NCBI RefSeq assembly: GCF_001612725.1 | Contig: NZ_BDAZ01000012.1 | Coordinates: 185,408 to 249,407, forward strand | Origin: Nocardia anaemiae NBRC 100462 | Lineage (GTDB): Bacteria > Actinomycetota > Actinomycetes > Mycobacteriales > Mycobacteriaceae | DNA length: 64,000 bases | Direction of reading: 5' to 3' | Shown here: one piece after another, positions 1 through 11,800 of the stretch | Position numbering within the stretch: position 1 is the first letter of the stretch | Layout of the letters: each line of letters starts with the position of its first letter | Notes under the pieces: generated by a model | The model's input: only the letters and a program-made list of their open reading frames with translations | Databases searched by the model: none | What the model was told of the DNA's origin: nothing | Translations under genes and position numbers: made by a program

Positions 1-690
1 GCGAGGCGCTGGAACCGCAGCGGCTCAGCGGCTGGTTCGCCAGGCACCCCCGCTCGCCGCGACTGGTGAATATGTACGGCATCACCGAGACCACCGTGCA
101 CGTGTCCTACCGGCCGATCGAGGCGGATACCGGCTCGGCGAGTGTGATCGGTGGGGCGATACCCGGATTGGTCGTGCGGGTGCTCGATGCGCGGCTGCGG
201 CCCGTGCCGGTCGGTGTGCCCGGCGAGATCTACGTTTCCGGTGGTCAGCTGGCGCGTGGCTATCTCGGGCGGCCCGCGCTCACCGCGAGTCGGTTCGTGG
301 CCGATCCATACGCCGTGGACGGTGGCCTGGCCTATCGGTCCGGTGACCTCGCACGGTGGACTGCCGACGGCGAGTTGGAGTATCTGGGCCGGGCCGACCA
401 GCAGGTGAACCTGCGCGGATTCCGCATCGAGTTGGGCGAGATAGAGGCGGCGCTACTCGATGCGAGCGCCGCGGTGCGCGAGGTGGCGGTGGACGTGCGC
501 CGCGATCTGGTGGACGAGTCGCGCATCGTCGCCTATGTGGTCGGCTTCGATGGGATCGATACCGCGGACCTTCGACAACAACTCGCGCGCCGGTTGCCCG
601 AGCATATGGTGCCCGCCGCGATCGTGGTGGTAGATCGAATTCCCTTGACCGTCAATGGGAAGCTGGATCGGGCCGCGTTGCCCGCACCGG
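1..690 (+). other. A domain (C-terminal part), Thr-like pocket residues
   Basis: Only the part from just before core A5 onward is in the window. The pocket positions that remain, aligned by eye to GrsA (322, 330, 331), are M, V, H, followed by the conserved Lys in NGKLDR. This triplet is what threonine-activating domains usually show (DFWNIGMVHK). The first six positions lie outside, so the Thr call is tentative. Confidence 0.4.
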
Positions 691-3600
691 TGTTCGAGGC
701 GACGACGTATCGCAAGCCGGGGACGCTCGTCGAGGAGATTGTCGCCGGGGTCTTCGCGGATGTGCTCGGGATGGCCGATGACGGTCTGATCGGTGCGGAT
801 GACGATTTCTTTGCCCTCGGTGGTTCCTCCCTGCTGGCCGCGAAGGCCGCGGCCCGGATCGGCGCCGCACTCGGGCGCACCATCGGCGTGCGCGCGCTGT
901 TCGAATCGCCACGGGTCGCCGACCTCGCCGCAGCCGTTAGCGCGAGCGATACGACTGCGACCAGGCCCGCGCTGGTGGCCGGTGCACGTCCGGAACGGAT
1001 TCCGCTCTCCCCGGCTCAGCAGCGGATGTGGTTCCTCAACCGGTTCGACCAGCACTCCATCGCCTACAACATTCCGGTGGCGCTGCGGCTCACCGGCGCA
1101 CTGGATATCACGGCGCTACAGGCTGCGGTCGCGGACCTGATCGGCCGACACGAGTCGCTGCGGACCAGGTATCCGGAGATGGACGGCGCGGCGACTCAGA
1201 TGATCGTGCCTGTAGCGCAGGCGATTCCGTCGCTGTATCCGACCGATATTTCCGAAGCCGAACTATCGGAACGCATTCGAGAGCTGGCCGCCACCACATT
1301 CGACGTGACCGCTAACATTCCGCTGCGGCTGCGGCTTTTCCGGATAGCGGGGCGCGCGGAGTTCGTATTGGCGGCGGTGCTGCATCACATTGCCGCGGAT
1401 GGATCCTCGCTCGCGCCATTCATCCGTGACCTGATGCTGGCCTACAGCGCACGCCTGAATGACATCGCGCCCGGCTGGGCACCGCCCGCCATGCAGTACG
1501 CGGATTACGCACTGTGGCAGCGGAAGCTGCTCGGCGACGAGGATGATCCCGAATCGCTTTCGGCACAGCAGATCGCGTACTGGACCCGAACTCTGCACGG
1601 ACTGCCCGATCAGCTGGCCCTACCGACCGACCACCCGCGCCCCGCACGGCAGAGTTCGCGCGGCGCGAAGGTGGACTTCGCGATCGACGCGCGGTTGCAC
1701 GGCGCGCTCGTCGCGCTCGGAAGACGCAGTGGTGCAACGTTGTTCATGGTTGTCCATGCCGCGTTCGCCGCGCTGCTCGCCCGACTGTCCGGCGGTTCGG
1801 ATATCGCGGTCGGTACGCCGATCGCGGGCCGCGGCGATGCGGAACTCGACGATGTGATCGGCATGTTCGTGAACACGCTGGTGCTGCGTACTCGGGTCGA
1901 TGGCACCGCGAGTTTCGATGCGCTGCTCGAGCAGGCCATGGCGGCCGATATCGCCGCCTTCTCGCACGCGGATGTGCCGTTCGAGCGCCTGGTGGAGGTG
2001 CTGAATCCAGAACGATCGGCGGCGCGTCATCCGCTGTTCCAGGTCGGGCTTTCGTTCCAGAATCACGAGCGCGGCGAACTGAACCTACCCGGACTCGAAG
2101 TGAGTGAGGTCGAATTCGACAGTGGTGTTGCGCAGTTCGATCTGCATTTGTTCGCTGTCGATCACTACGGTGCGGACGGCGCGCCCGAGGGGATCGATCT
2201 CGCGCTCGGCTACGCGACCGACCTGTTCGAGCACGCTAGTGCACAGCGGTTCGGTGGGCAGCTATTGCGGCTGCTCGAAAAGATTGTCACCCAGTCGGAT
2301 ACGGCTGTCGGTGAGTTGGATCTGCTGGGCGCCGAGCGGACGCTGTTGCTCGAGGAGTGGAATCGGACCGCGCATCCGGTGGCCTCGGCGACGTTGGCCG
2401 ATCTCATCGATGCTCAGGTGGCATTGACGCGCCAGAGTGTCGCGTTGATCGATGCGAGCTCGGAATCAGTGCTCAGCTATGCCGAATTCGACGCCGCGGT
2501 CAACAGGTTGGGACGCAAGTTGATTGCGGAGGGGGTCGGTCCGGAGGCGACTGTCGTGCTCGCCATGCGGCGCTCGATCGAGTTGGTTGTCGCCATGTAC
2601 GCGGTGGTGCGGGCCGGTGGTGCGTATGTGCCGATTGATCCGGACCATCCGGCTGACCGGATCGCCTATGTCATCGAAACTGCCGCACCCGTGTGTTTGC
2701 TCACCACGTCACGCGACGGACTGCCTATCGAAACCTCACTTCCCGCAATGGAAGTGGATCGACTCGAGTTGGCGAGCTACGCGGCGACTCCGATCGGGGA
2801 TGGCGAACGGGTGCGACCGTTGCGGCCCGAGCACCCGGCGTATGTGATCTTCACCTCCGGTTCGACCGGACTGCCCAAGGGGGTCACCGTTTCGCATGCG
2901 GCGATCGTCAATCAATTGGCCTGGCTGCGTGACCGCTTCGCGCTCGGATCGCACGAGTGCGCGCTGCTGAAGACTCCGGCGACCTTCGACCTCTCGGTAT
3001 GGGAGTTCTGGTCGGTCCTGACGACGGGTGGTCGCCTGGTGGTGACCGAGCCCGGCGCCGAGCGCGAGCCGGACCTGTTGCGGACACTGATCGAACGGCA
3101 TGCGGTGACGGTGCTGCACGCCGTGCCGTCGCTGGTCGGCCTGTTGCTCGCGGTATCGAATGCGCCGCTACCGGATTCACTACGGCAGGTGCTCGCCATC
3201 GGTGAGGCACTGCCGCCTGCCACCACTATCGAATTCCGGCGTCGCGCCGGACATTCCGGCGCGCGACTGTTCAACCTGTACGGCCCGACCGAGGCGGCCG
3301 TATCGATCACCGCCTTCGAAGTGGATGCGGACCCGACCCATATCGTGCCGATCGGCGCGCCCGCCTGGAACAGCCGGGTCTACGTGCTCGATGCACGGCT
3401 GCAACCTGTCCCGGTTGGCGTATCCGGCGAGTTGTATTTGGCCGGTGCGCAATTGGCGCGCGGCTATCAGCGCAGGCCCGCGCTGACGGCCGACCGGTTC
3501 GTCGCGGATCCCTTCGCCGTGGGTACCACGATGTACCGGACCGGCGATATCGTCCGCTGGCGTCCGGAGGGTGCGCTGGAATACCTGGAGCGGGCGGACT

Positions 3601-5861
3601 TCCAGGTTAAGATCGGCGGCTTCCGGATCGAGCTCGGCGAGGTGGAGGCCGCATTGCTGCGGCTGCCGGAGGTGCGTGCCGCGGTCGCGGTGGCGTCCGC
3701 CGACGATCACGCCGGAGCTCGGCTCATCGCCTATGTCGCGGTGCCGGGCTCGACGGGTGCTGAGCTGGCCGGGACCTTGCGTGCGGCGGTGGCCGCGGAA
3801 CTGCCCACCTATATGGTGCCCGCCGCGATCGTGGTGCTGGAGTCGTTGCCGCTCAATGCCAATGGCAAGGTCGATCGGGCCGCATTGCCCGAGCCAGTAT
3901 TCACCACGGCTACCTTCCGGGCACCGGCCACTGATCTGGAGCGCTTGGTCGCGGCCACCTTCGTCGAGGTAATCGCGGCCGCGGAAATGGTCGGGCTGGA
4001 CAGCGATTTCTTCGCGCTCGGCGGCAATTCGCTGCTGGCGACCCGGCTGGCAGCGCAGCTGGGCTCGACACTCGGAATGCGGGTTCCGGTGGCCGCGGTG
4101 TTCGACGCATCCACCGTCGGCCTGCTCGCCGCGCGACTGGCCGAACTCGGGGACGCCGATGCCAGGCCAGCGCTGACCCGACGCTCCGGCACCGCACCCA
4201 CCCCGCTATCGCTGGCACAGCAGCGGATGTGGGTGGTCAACCGGCTGGCCCCCAACTCCTCGGCCTACAACATTCCCGCAGCGTTGCGTCTGACCGGTGC
4301 ACTGGGTACCGCTGCCCTGACCGCGGCCGTCCTGGACGTGATCGAGCGCCACGAAATCCTGCGCACCCGATATCCGGATGCCGAACCGGAACCGGTGCAA
4401 CAGGTGCTGGACGTCACCGAGGTCGATCTGGAACCGGTCCTGGTGGCACCGGGTGATATCGACGTACGCATCGCTGAATTCGTCGCCGCCGGTTTCGATA
4501 TCACCGCATCGCCACCGATCCGCGCCGCGCTGTTCCGCACCGATATCGACGAGCACGTACTCGTCGTGGTGCTGCACCACATCAGCGCCGACGGCTATTC
4601 GGTCGCACCGATGACGCGGGATCTCATGCGTGCCTACCTCAGCCGGACCGCGGGCAATGCGCCCGATTGGTCGCCATTGCCGATCCAGTACGCCGATTAC
4701 AGCGTGTGGCAACGCGCGGTGCTCGGCTCCGACCGCGATTCGAGCAGTCTGCTGTCTCGGCAACTCAGCTTTTGGACAACCGAATTGGCGGGCCTGCCCG
4801 AACTTCTCCCATTGCCGACCGATAGACCGCGTCCGGCGCGCCGCGATATGCGTGGTGCCACAGTCGGTTTCGAAGTCGACGCCATGCTCGCCGATCGACT
4901 GGCGGCCGTCGCCAGTGCGCACGGCACCACGCTGTTCACCGTGCTTCACAGCGCGTTCGCGGTCCTGCTCGCCAAGCTTTCCGGCACCGCGGATATCGCC
5001 ATCGGCGCACCGGTCGCCGGGCGCGGTGAACCGGAGCTCGACGATCTGATCGGCATGTTCGTCAATACCGTTGTGCTGCGCACCCAGGTCGACGCACGCA
5101 CCGGCTTCGCGGATCTGCTTCGACAGGCCAGGGATCGCGATATCGCGGCGCTCTCGCATGCCGACGTGCCGTTCGAGCGGGTGGTCGATGCCATGGGCCG
5201 CACCAGGTCCAGTGCCTATACGCCGCTGTTCCAGGTGATGTTCGCCTTCCAGAACATGCCGTCCGGCCGAGTCACATTGCCCGGCATCGAGGTCGAGGTG
5301 CTCGACCTCGAGCTGGCCGAGGCCAAATACGACCTGCAACTCACCGGCATCGAATTGTTCGATGCGGCCGGTGACCTGGCCGGATTGAATATGCGATTCG
5401 GTTACGCGACCGACATTTTCGATGCCGCGACGGTCCGGCTTTTTGCCGCGCGGCTACTTCGCATATTCGCGGCAGTCGCGCAGGACCCCGCCATCGCCAT
5501 CCGAGCCATCGACATTCGCGGCGAACAGTCCCGTGGCGAACGATCGACCAGCCCGGCGGATCTGCCCGCGCTGATCACGGCCGCTGCCGAAATCGCGCCC
5601 GGTGCATTTGCTTTCACCCACGACACGCACACGGTGACATTCGGCGAGCTGGCCACCAAGCTCGTGACGGTCGCCAGGGCCATGGGCGCGACCGCGAAAC
5701 CGGAAGCGCTCCTCAATGTCGCTCTCGCCGGGCTGGTCCCCGGCCTCTTGGCCGCCCTCGGCGGCAGTGGTCTCGCCGCGGTCCTGCGGATCCTGCGCAC
5801 CGAGGCGCAGGCCGTACTCGCCAACTCTGGTTCGGAAATCGATTCGGAAGGAATTAGCTGA
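1..5861 (+). CDS. Nonribosomal peptide synthetase, 5'-truncated: [A]-T-C-A-T-C plus A-like tail
   Basis: Multimodular enzyme that adenylates amino acids, loads them on phosphopantetheine carriers and condenses them. The frame is open from base 3 and already lies inside an adenylation domain (NMYGITETT core from base 69), so the N-terminus is outside the window. Visible order: rest of A; carrier T with GGSS serine at 828-830; condensation C with HHIAADG at 1383-1403; complete A (FTSGSTG from 2850, FDLSVWEF around 2985-3008); T with GGNS serine at 4029-4031; C with HHISADG at 4575-4595; then about 95 residues from base 5559 that resemble only the beginning of an A domain. It ends in a condensation domain without its own A-T, so that bond must use the first A-T of the next protein. 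No epimerisation domain is seen. Stop and next start overlap as TGATG, implying coupled translation. The family is certain; the product is unknown. Confidence 0.95.
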   Translation, partial: EALEPQRLSGWFARHPRSPRLVNMYGITETTVHVSYRPIEADTGSASVIGGAIPGLVVRVLDARLRPVPVGVPGEIYVSGGQLARGYLGRPALTASRFVADPYAVDGGLAYRSGDLARWTADGELEYLGRADQQVNLRGFRIELGEIEAALLDASAAVREVAVDVRRDLVDESRIVAYVVGFDGIDTADLRQQLARRLPEHMVPAAIVVVDRIPLTVNGKLDRAALPAPVFEATTYRKPGTLVEEIVAGVFADVLGMADDGLIGADDDFFALGGSSLLAAKAAARIGAALGRTIGVRALFESPRVADLAAAVSASDTTATRPALVAGARPERIPLSPAQQRMWFLNRFDQHSIAYNIPVALRLTGALDITALQAAVADLIGRHESLRTRYPEMDGAATQMIVPVAQAIPSLYPTDISEAELSERIRELAATTFDVTANIPLRLRLFRIAGRAEFVLAAVLHHIAADGSSLAPFIRDLMLAYSARLNDIAPGWAPPAMQYADYALWQRKLLGDEDDPESLSAQQIAYWTRTLHGLPDQLALPTDHPRPARQSSRGAKVDFAIDARLHGALVALGRRSGATLFMVVHAAFAALLARLSGGSDIAVGTPIAGRGDAELDDVIGMFVNTLVLRTRVDGTASFDALLEQAMAADIAAFSHADVPFERLVEVLNPERSAARHPLFQVGLSFQNHERGELNLPGLEVSEVEFDSGVAQFDLHLFAVDHYGADGAPEGIDLALGYATDLFEHASAQRFGGQLLRLLEKIVTQSDTAVGELDLLGAERTLLLEEWNRTAHPVASATLADLIDAQVALTRQSVALIDASSESVLSYAEFDAAVNRLGRKLIAEGVGPEATVVLAMRRSIELVVAMYAVVRAGGAYVPIDPDHPADRIAYVIETAAPVCLLTTSRDGLPIETSLPAMEVDRLELASYAATPIGDGERVRPLRPEHPAYVIFTSGSTGLPKGVTVSHAAIVNQLAWLRDRFALGSHECALLKTPATFDLSVWEFWSVLTTGGRLVVTEPGAEREPDLLRTLIERHAVTVLHAVPSLVGLLLAVSNAPLPDSLRQVLAIGEALPPATTIEFRRRAGHSGARLFNLYGPTEAAVSITAFEVDADPTHIVPIGAPAWNSRVYVLDARLQPVPVGVSGELYLAGAQLARGYQRRPALTADRFVADPFAVGTTMYRTGDIVRWRPEGALEYLERADFQVKIGGFRIELGEVEAALLRLPEVRAAVAVASADDHAGARLIAYVAVPGSTGAELAGTLRAAVAAELPTYMVPAAIVVLESLPLNANGKVDRAALPEPVFTTATFRAPATDLERLVAATFVEVIAAAEMVGLDSDFFALGGNSLLATRLAAQLGSTLGMRVPVAAVFDASTVGLLAARLAELGDADARPALTRRSGTAPTPLSLAQQRMWVVNRLAPNSSAYNIPAALRLTGALGTAALTAAVLDVIERHEILRTRYPDAEPEPVQQVLDVTEVDLEPVLVAPGDIDVRIAEFVAAGFDITASPPIRAALFRTDIDEHVLVVVLHHISADGYSVAPMTRDLMRAYLSRTAGNAPDWSPLPIQYADYSVWQRAVLGSDRDSSSLLSRQLSFWTTELAGLPELLPLPTDRPRPARRDMRGATVGFEVDAMLADRLAAVASAHGTTLFTVLHSAFAVLLAKLSGTADIAIGAPVAGRGEPELDDLIGMFVNTVVLRTQVDARTGFADLLRQARDRDIAALSHADVPFERVVDAMGRTRSSAYTPLFQVMFAFQNMPSGRVTLPGIEVEVLDLELAEAKYDLQLTGIELFDAAGDLAGLNMRFGYATDIFDAATVRLFAARLLRIFAAVAQDPAIAIRAIDIRGEQSRGERSTSPADLPALITAAAEIAPGAFAFTHDTHTVTFGELATKLVTVARAMGATAKPEALLNVALAGLVPGLLAALGGSGLAAVLRILRTEAQAVLANSGSEIDSEGIS
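2385..3890 (+). other. A domain, pocket code DLWHLILVSK, substrate unassigned
   Basis: Complete adenylation domain with FTSGSTG, FDLSVWEF, YGPTEAAV and NANGKVDR cores. Reading the ten pocket positions by eye gives DLWHLILVSK. This differs at one position from the last A domain of the assembly line (DLWTLILVSK), so both may take the same or related residues. I do not recognise the code. Confidence 0.6.
5559..5811 (+). other. A-domain-like fragment at NRPS C-terminus (candidate docking element)
   Basis: After the final condensation domain the protein continues with about 85 residues beginning DLPALITAAAEIAPG and containing an HDTHTVTFGELATKL segment. This resembles the first helices and strands of an A domain but stops before any catalytic core. 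A matching fragment opens the next protein. See the finding on the junction. Confidence 0.6.
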
Positions 5862-8800
5862 TGTCCCAGGCAGAATCGGTCGCATCCAGCGAAATCGGCA
5901 ATCATGTTGCCGCTTATGATCATTCGGCGCTGCGCCGGGCGTACGGGCTCGACGATCTCCCCATCCTGATCGATAAGGTCGCCGAATCGGATCCGGAGCG
6001 GGTCGCCCTGCGGCACGACGGGACCACCATCACCTACGCCGCGCTGGCCACCGAGATCATGGTGCTGGACGAGGCGATGGGCGGCGGTCTCGGTGCCGAC
6101 ACGCTGGTATCGGTCGTGGTCTCCAGTCAGCTGCCCGCTCTGCTGGAGTCCGTGGACGGCGCACTGGGCACCGTGCTGGAGCAACTGCTCGACGATGCCC
6201 TGACCGCGGCGGCGCACCTGCTGCCGTCGATATTCGCGCCGATCGAGACGTTGGTCAGCGAATTCGAGGAGCAGGTGCGCCGGACGCCGGACGCGGTGGC
6301 ACTGGAATTCGCGGGTGCGACGCTGACGTATGCGGAGTTCGACAACCGGGTGAACGCCCTCGCGAGACGGTTGATCGAGCTGGGTGTCGGCCCGGACAGT
6401 CTGGTCGGTCTCGCGGTGCGACGCTCATTCGACCTTATGGTCGGGATGTACTCGATCTTGAAGGCGGGCGGCGCGTATGTGCCGATCGATCCGGAGCATC
6501 CGGCCGAACGCATCGCTTATGTGCTCGAGGTCGCCGCACCCGTCCTGGTCCTCACCACGACCCATGACCAGCCCGAGCTCGGCCCGGATATCCCGGTTCT
6601 GCGGATCGACGAATTCGACACCGTCGAGGCGGCGTCGGTCGATGGCCGCTCGCTCTCGCCGGACAATACGGCCTACGTCATCTTCACCTCGGGTTCGACC
6701 GGCCGCCCGAAAGGCGTTGCGGTATCGCATCGGTCGATCCTGGCCAATCTGCGATGGCGACAACGGCTGTATCGACTACGCGGCGACGATGTGGTGCTAC
6801 AGAAGACGCCGTTCACTTTCGATGTCTCGGTCTGGGAGTTCTTCTGGCCATTGCAGGTCGGCGCGCGGTTGGTGATCGCGGCGCCGGATGGTCATCGTGA
6901 TCCGGCCTATCTGGCGCGCACGATCGCCGAACGTGGCATTACCGTCGCGCATTTCGTTCCGTCGATGCTCGCGGTATTCGTGGCCGAACCGCAGATCGAA
7001 AGTGCGGCACGGTCGCTGCGCCTGGTATTCGCTTCCGGCGAGGCGCTACCCGCCGCCACCGCGGCCGCCTTCCGCGATATCAGCGGCGCGACACTGCACA
7101 ACCTGTACGGCCCCACCGAGGCCGCCGTCGATGTCACCGCGCACGAGGTCACCGCCGTCGACAGCACGACCGTGCCGATCGGCACGCCCGCCGATGACAC
7201 CGAGTTGCTGGTTTTGGACGACAATCTGCGGCCGGTGGCCAGTGGCGTCGTCGGTGAGCTCTATCTCGCCGGTGTGCAGTTGGCTCGCGGCTATGTGGCC
7301 CGTCCCGGGCTGACAGCGGACCGCTTCGTGGCCAATCCGCAAGGGGCGCCCGGTGATCGGATGTACCGCACCGGCGACCTGGTCCGCTGGCGCACCGATG
7401 GTGACGGCGGCCCGGACGAACTGGAATATCTGGGTCGCATCGACTTCCAGGTCAAGTTGCGCGGGCTGCGGATCGAACTCGGCGAGGTGGAGGCGGCGCT
7501 GCTGCGCAATGAGCGGGTCGCGCAGGCCGCGGTGCTGCTGCACCGGCATGCCGGTGGCGATCACCTGGTCGGTTACGTGGTGGCCGAGCGTGGTGTCACC
7601 GTCGATCCGGTCGCCGTGCTGGAATCCACCCGCCGCGACCTTCCGGACTACATGGTGCCGTCGCTGGTGATCGTCCTCGACGAAATGCCGATCAATGCCA
7701 ATGGCAAGCTCGATCGGCGCGCACTGCCGGAACCGGTATTCGGATCGGTCGCATACCGGGCACCATCGACCGAGGCGGAGGTGGCCGTCGCCGCGATCTT
7801 CGGCGAACTGCTGGAGACGGATCGAGTCGGCGCGGACGACGATTTTTTCGCGCTCGGCGGCAATTCGCTGATCGCTACCCGCGCCATTGCCCGAATCGGG
7901 GCCGCGCTCGGCATTGCCGTCGATGTCCGCGATTTTTTCGACCGCCCGACGGTAGCGGCGCTGGCCGGGCTGGCACGGACCGGAGCCGCACGACCCGCAC
8001 TCACGGCAGCGGTCCGGCCGCAGCACATTCCGCTGTCCCCGGCGCAGCGGCGCATGTGGTTTCTCAACCGGTTCGGCACGCACACCGAATCCGCCTACGT
8101 CTTCGATACCGCGGCGGTGGACAACATTCCGGTCGCACTGCGGCTGCGCGGCCCGCTCGAGGTCACCGCCTTGTCCGCGGCGATTACCGATCTCGTCGCC
8201 AGGCACGAGATCCTGCGCACCGTCTATCCACAGACCGCCGACGGCCCGGCCCAGGTGGTGCGGCCCGTGCATGCCGTATTCGACCTGTCGCCGAGCGATA
8301 TTCCGGAGTCCGAACTCGCTGCCGCCGTATTGGCCAGCGCGGTACAGGGATTCGATGTCGCCGAGGAGATCCCGGTTCGGGTGCGATTGCTGCGCAGCGG
8401 ACCCGAGGACCACACGTTGGTCCTGGTGGTGCATCACATTGCCGCCGACGGTGTCTCGATGGGACCGCTGATGCGCGATCTCGTCACCGCCTACGCGGCC
8501 CGTCGCGCCGGACGCCGACCCGACTGGGCACCGCTGCCGGTGCAGTACGCGGACTACGCGCTGTGGCAGCAGCGGGTGCTCGGCGACGAGGACGATCCCG
8601 AATCGGTGGCCGCGCGTCAGCTCGGTTTCTGGGCAACGGAATTGGCCGACCTGCCCGCACAGCTGGATCTGCCCACCGATCGGCCCCGCCCCGCCGTCGC
8701 GTCCTACCGCGGGGCGACCCATGAGTTCGTCATCGACGCGGAGCTACGTCAGGCGATCGACCGGATTGCCGCTCGCAGCCGAGCCACGCCATTCATGGTG

Positions 8801-11800
8801 GTCCACACCGCACTCGCGGTCTTGCTCGCGCGGCTGTCCGGCACCTCCGATATCGCCATCGGCACACCGGTCGCGGGCCGCGGCGATCGCGCCCTGGACG
8901 ATCTCGTCGGCATGTTCGTCAATACCCTGGTGCTGCGTACCGAGGTACGGGGTGAGCTGAGCTTCGCCGACCTGCTCGCCAATGCGCGTGAGCGCGATCT
9001 GCATGCCTTCGCGCACAGCGATATTTCCTTCGAACGGCTGGTCGAGGTGGTGAATCCGGCGCGCTCCCCGGGCAGGCATCCGCTGTTCCAGGTCGCGCTG
9101 TTCATGCAGAACATCGGGCCGATCGCGCTCACAATGCCCGGCCTGGACGCGGAACTGGTCGATTTCGATCCCGGCTTCGCCAAATTCGATCTGCAGCTGA
9201 CTCTTTCCGATACCGCGACCGGCTACCGTGCCGAATTCACCTATGCCACCGACTTGTTCGACGCCGCGACGGTGCGCGAATTCGGTATCAAGTTTCTCCG
9301 ACTGCTGCGCACGGCCACCGCCGATCCGGAGATCGCGGTCGGCGATATCGAACTCCTCGACGCGGGCGAACTCGATTACGTGACCGCCAGCTGGAATGCC
9401 AGCGGGCACAAGGTCGCCGATCGGTTTCTGCACGAAGGTTTCGACAGCCAGGTTCGTCGCACGCCGAATGCTATTGCCCTGGTTTCCGATACCACCGAAC
9501 TCACATACACCGAACTATCCGAGCGGGCCAATCGCCTCGCGCGCCTGCTGATCAGCACCGGCGTCGGCCCGGAATCGCTGGTGGTACTCGCGCTGCCGCG
9601 CTCGATCGAGCTGGTGGTCGCGATGTATGCGGTGCTGCGTGCCGGTGGCGCCTATGTGCCGGTGGATCCCGAGCATCCGGCCGAACGCATCTGGCACATC
9701 CTCGATACCGCCCGGCCGCATTCGGTACTCACCACCCGCGGCACCGGGTTCGCCCTCCCCGCGACCGTGCCGCCGAGCGTGCGCCTGCACCATCTCGATG
9801 AACTGGATCTGTCCGGGTACTCGGCGGCAAAGATCGCCGATCGCGAGCGCCGGGCGCTGCTGCGGCCCGAGCACCCCGCCTACGTAATCTTCACCTCCGG
9901 CTCGACGGGCCGACCGAAGGGCGTATCGGTCGAGCACCGCGCCATCGCCAACCAACTCGCCTGGATGCACGCCGAATATCGGCCGCGCGTCGGCGATGTC
10001 TACCTGCAGAAGACCGCGACCACCTTCGACGTTTCGCTGTGGGGTTACTTCCTGCCGCTGCGCGCGGGCGCGACCCTGCTCCTCGCCGCGCCCGATGGCC
10101 ATCGCGATCCGCGCTATCTCGCCGAAACCATTGCCCGCCACGGTGTCACACTGACCGACTTCGTGCCGTCGATGCTCGCGGTTTTCGCAGCCAATGCCGA
10201 AGCGAACGAACTGGATTCGCTGCGCGATGTTTTCGTCATCGGCGAGGCCTTGCCGCCCGAGACCGTCGCGGCCTTCCATTCGGTCGGCGATGCCGCGCTG
10301 CACAACCTGTACGGCCCGACCGAGGCGGCCGTGTCCATCACCTATCGCGAGGTCACGGTCGACGACGAGCTGGTGCCGATCGGCGAGCCGGAATGGAATT
10401 CGCAGGTGTATGTGCTGGATGCGCGACTGCATCCGGTACCCATCGGGGTACCCGGCGAATTGTATTTGGCCGGTGACCAACTGGCCCGCGGCTATCACGG
10501 TCGAGTCGATCTGACCGCGGATCGCTTCGTGGCCAACCCTTTCGGCAGAGCGGGTGCGCGGATGTATCGCACCGGGGATCTGGTGCGCTGGAGCGCGGAA
10601 GGGGAGCTCGTCTACCTCGGCCGGATGGACTTCCAGGTGAAGTTCCGCGGTCAGCGCGTCGAGCTGGCCGAGATCGAGTCCGCATTGCTCGCTGTGCCGG
10701 AGGTGAGTCAGGCCGCGGTACGGCTGATCGACGGCGACTATCTCGCTGGGTATGTGATTCGCGCGCCGGGCAGTGCTCTGGATCTGGATGCGGTCAAGGC
10801 CGGGCTAGCCCAGCGTCTGCCCGGATATATGGTGCCGACCGCGCTGATCGAGCTGTCCGAATTCCCGCTCAATACCAGCGGCAAGCTGGACCGCAAGGCG
10901 CTGCCGGTGCCGGTGCTGCGGCAGCAGAGCTTCCGTGCACCGACCAATGCGGCCCAGCGTCTGGTCGCCTCGGTATTCGCCGAGGTACTGCGGGTGCGAC
11001 GAGTCGGCCTCGACGACGACTTCTTCGCGCTCGGCGGCAGTTCGCTGGACGCCACCCAGGTCACCGCGCGGGTGGGGGAGGCCATCGGCACGCGCATCCC
11101 AGTGCGCGCCCTTTTCGACGCCTCGACCGTCGAGGGATTCGCCGTCGCCGTCGACGAACTCAGCATGGCCGGTGCGTCCGCGCGTCCGCTGGTGCGCCGC
11201 GAGCGTCCGGCGCGCATTCCGCTCGCGCCCGCCCAGCAGCGGCTGTGGTTTATCAACCGGATCGAAACCCAGGACGGTGCCGCCAGCGTTTACAACCTCC
11301 CGGTTGTGCTCCGGCTCACCGGCAGACTCGATGTCAGAGCGCTCGAGCGTGCGGTGCTCGATGTGCTGTCCAGGCACGAATCCCTGCGCACCATCTACCC
11401 GGACGGCGAATCCGGTCCGTACCAGTCGATTCTCGCCCCGGCCGATATCGGCCTCACCCTCGAGCCGGTACCCGTCGAACGTGCCGATCTGACCGCTGCC
11501 ATTACCGCGATCACGGCCGCCGGATTCGATGTGACGACCGAACTGCCCTCGCGCGTCGCATTATTGAGCGTCGACCGGGTCGACGACCGGCGCGGCATTT
11601 CCGGTGACGAGTACGTGCTGGTCTTCGTCGTCCACCATATCGCCGCCGACGCACTATCGATGACACCGCTGATCACCGACCTGGTGCACGCCTACCTGGC
11701 CAGGTTGACCAGCCGGAAGCCGGATTGGCACGAGCTGCCGGTGCAGTACGCCGACTACAGCCTCTGGCATCGCGAACTGCTCGGCTCCGAGGACCGGCCC

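Noticed and set aside
4206..5339. Long leftward open frame of 377 codons inside the first NRPS
   Set aside because: Shadow of the real gene in high-GC DNA; Gln/Arg/Gly/His-rich translation without any domain, and the sense strand encodes a condensation domain.
7046..8722. Leftward open frame of 558 codons inside the giant NRPS
   Set aside because: Same antisense artefact; the sense strand is a continuous A-T-C module.
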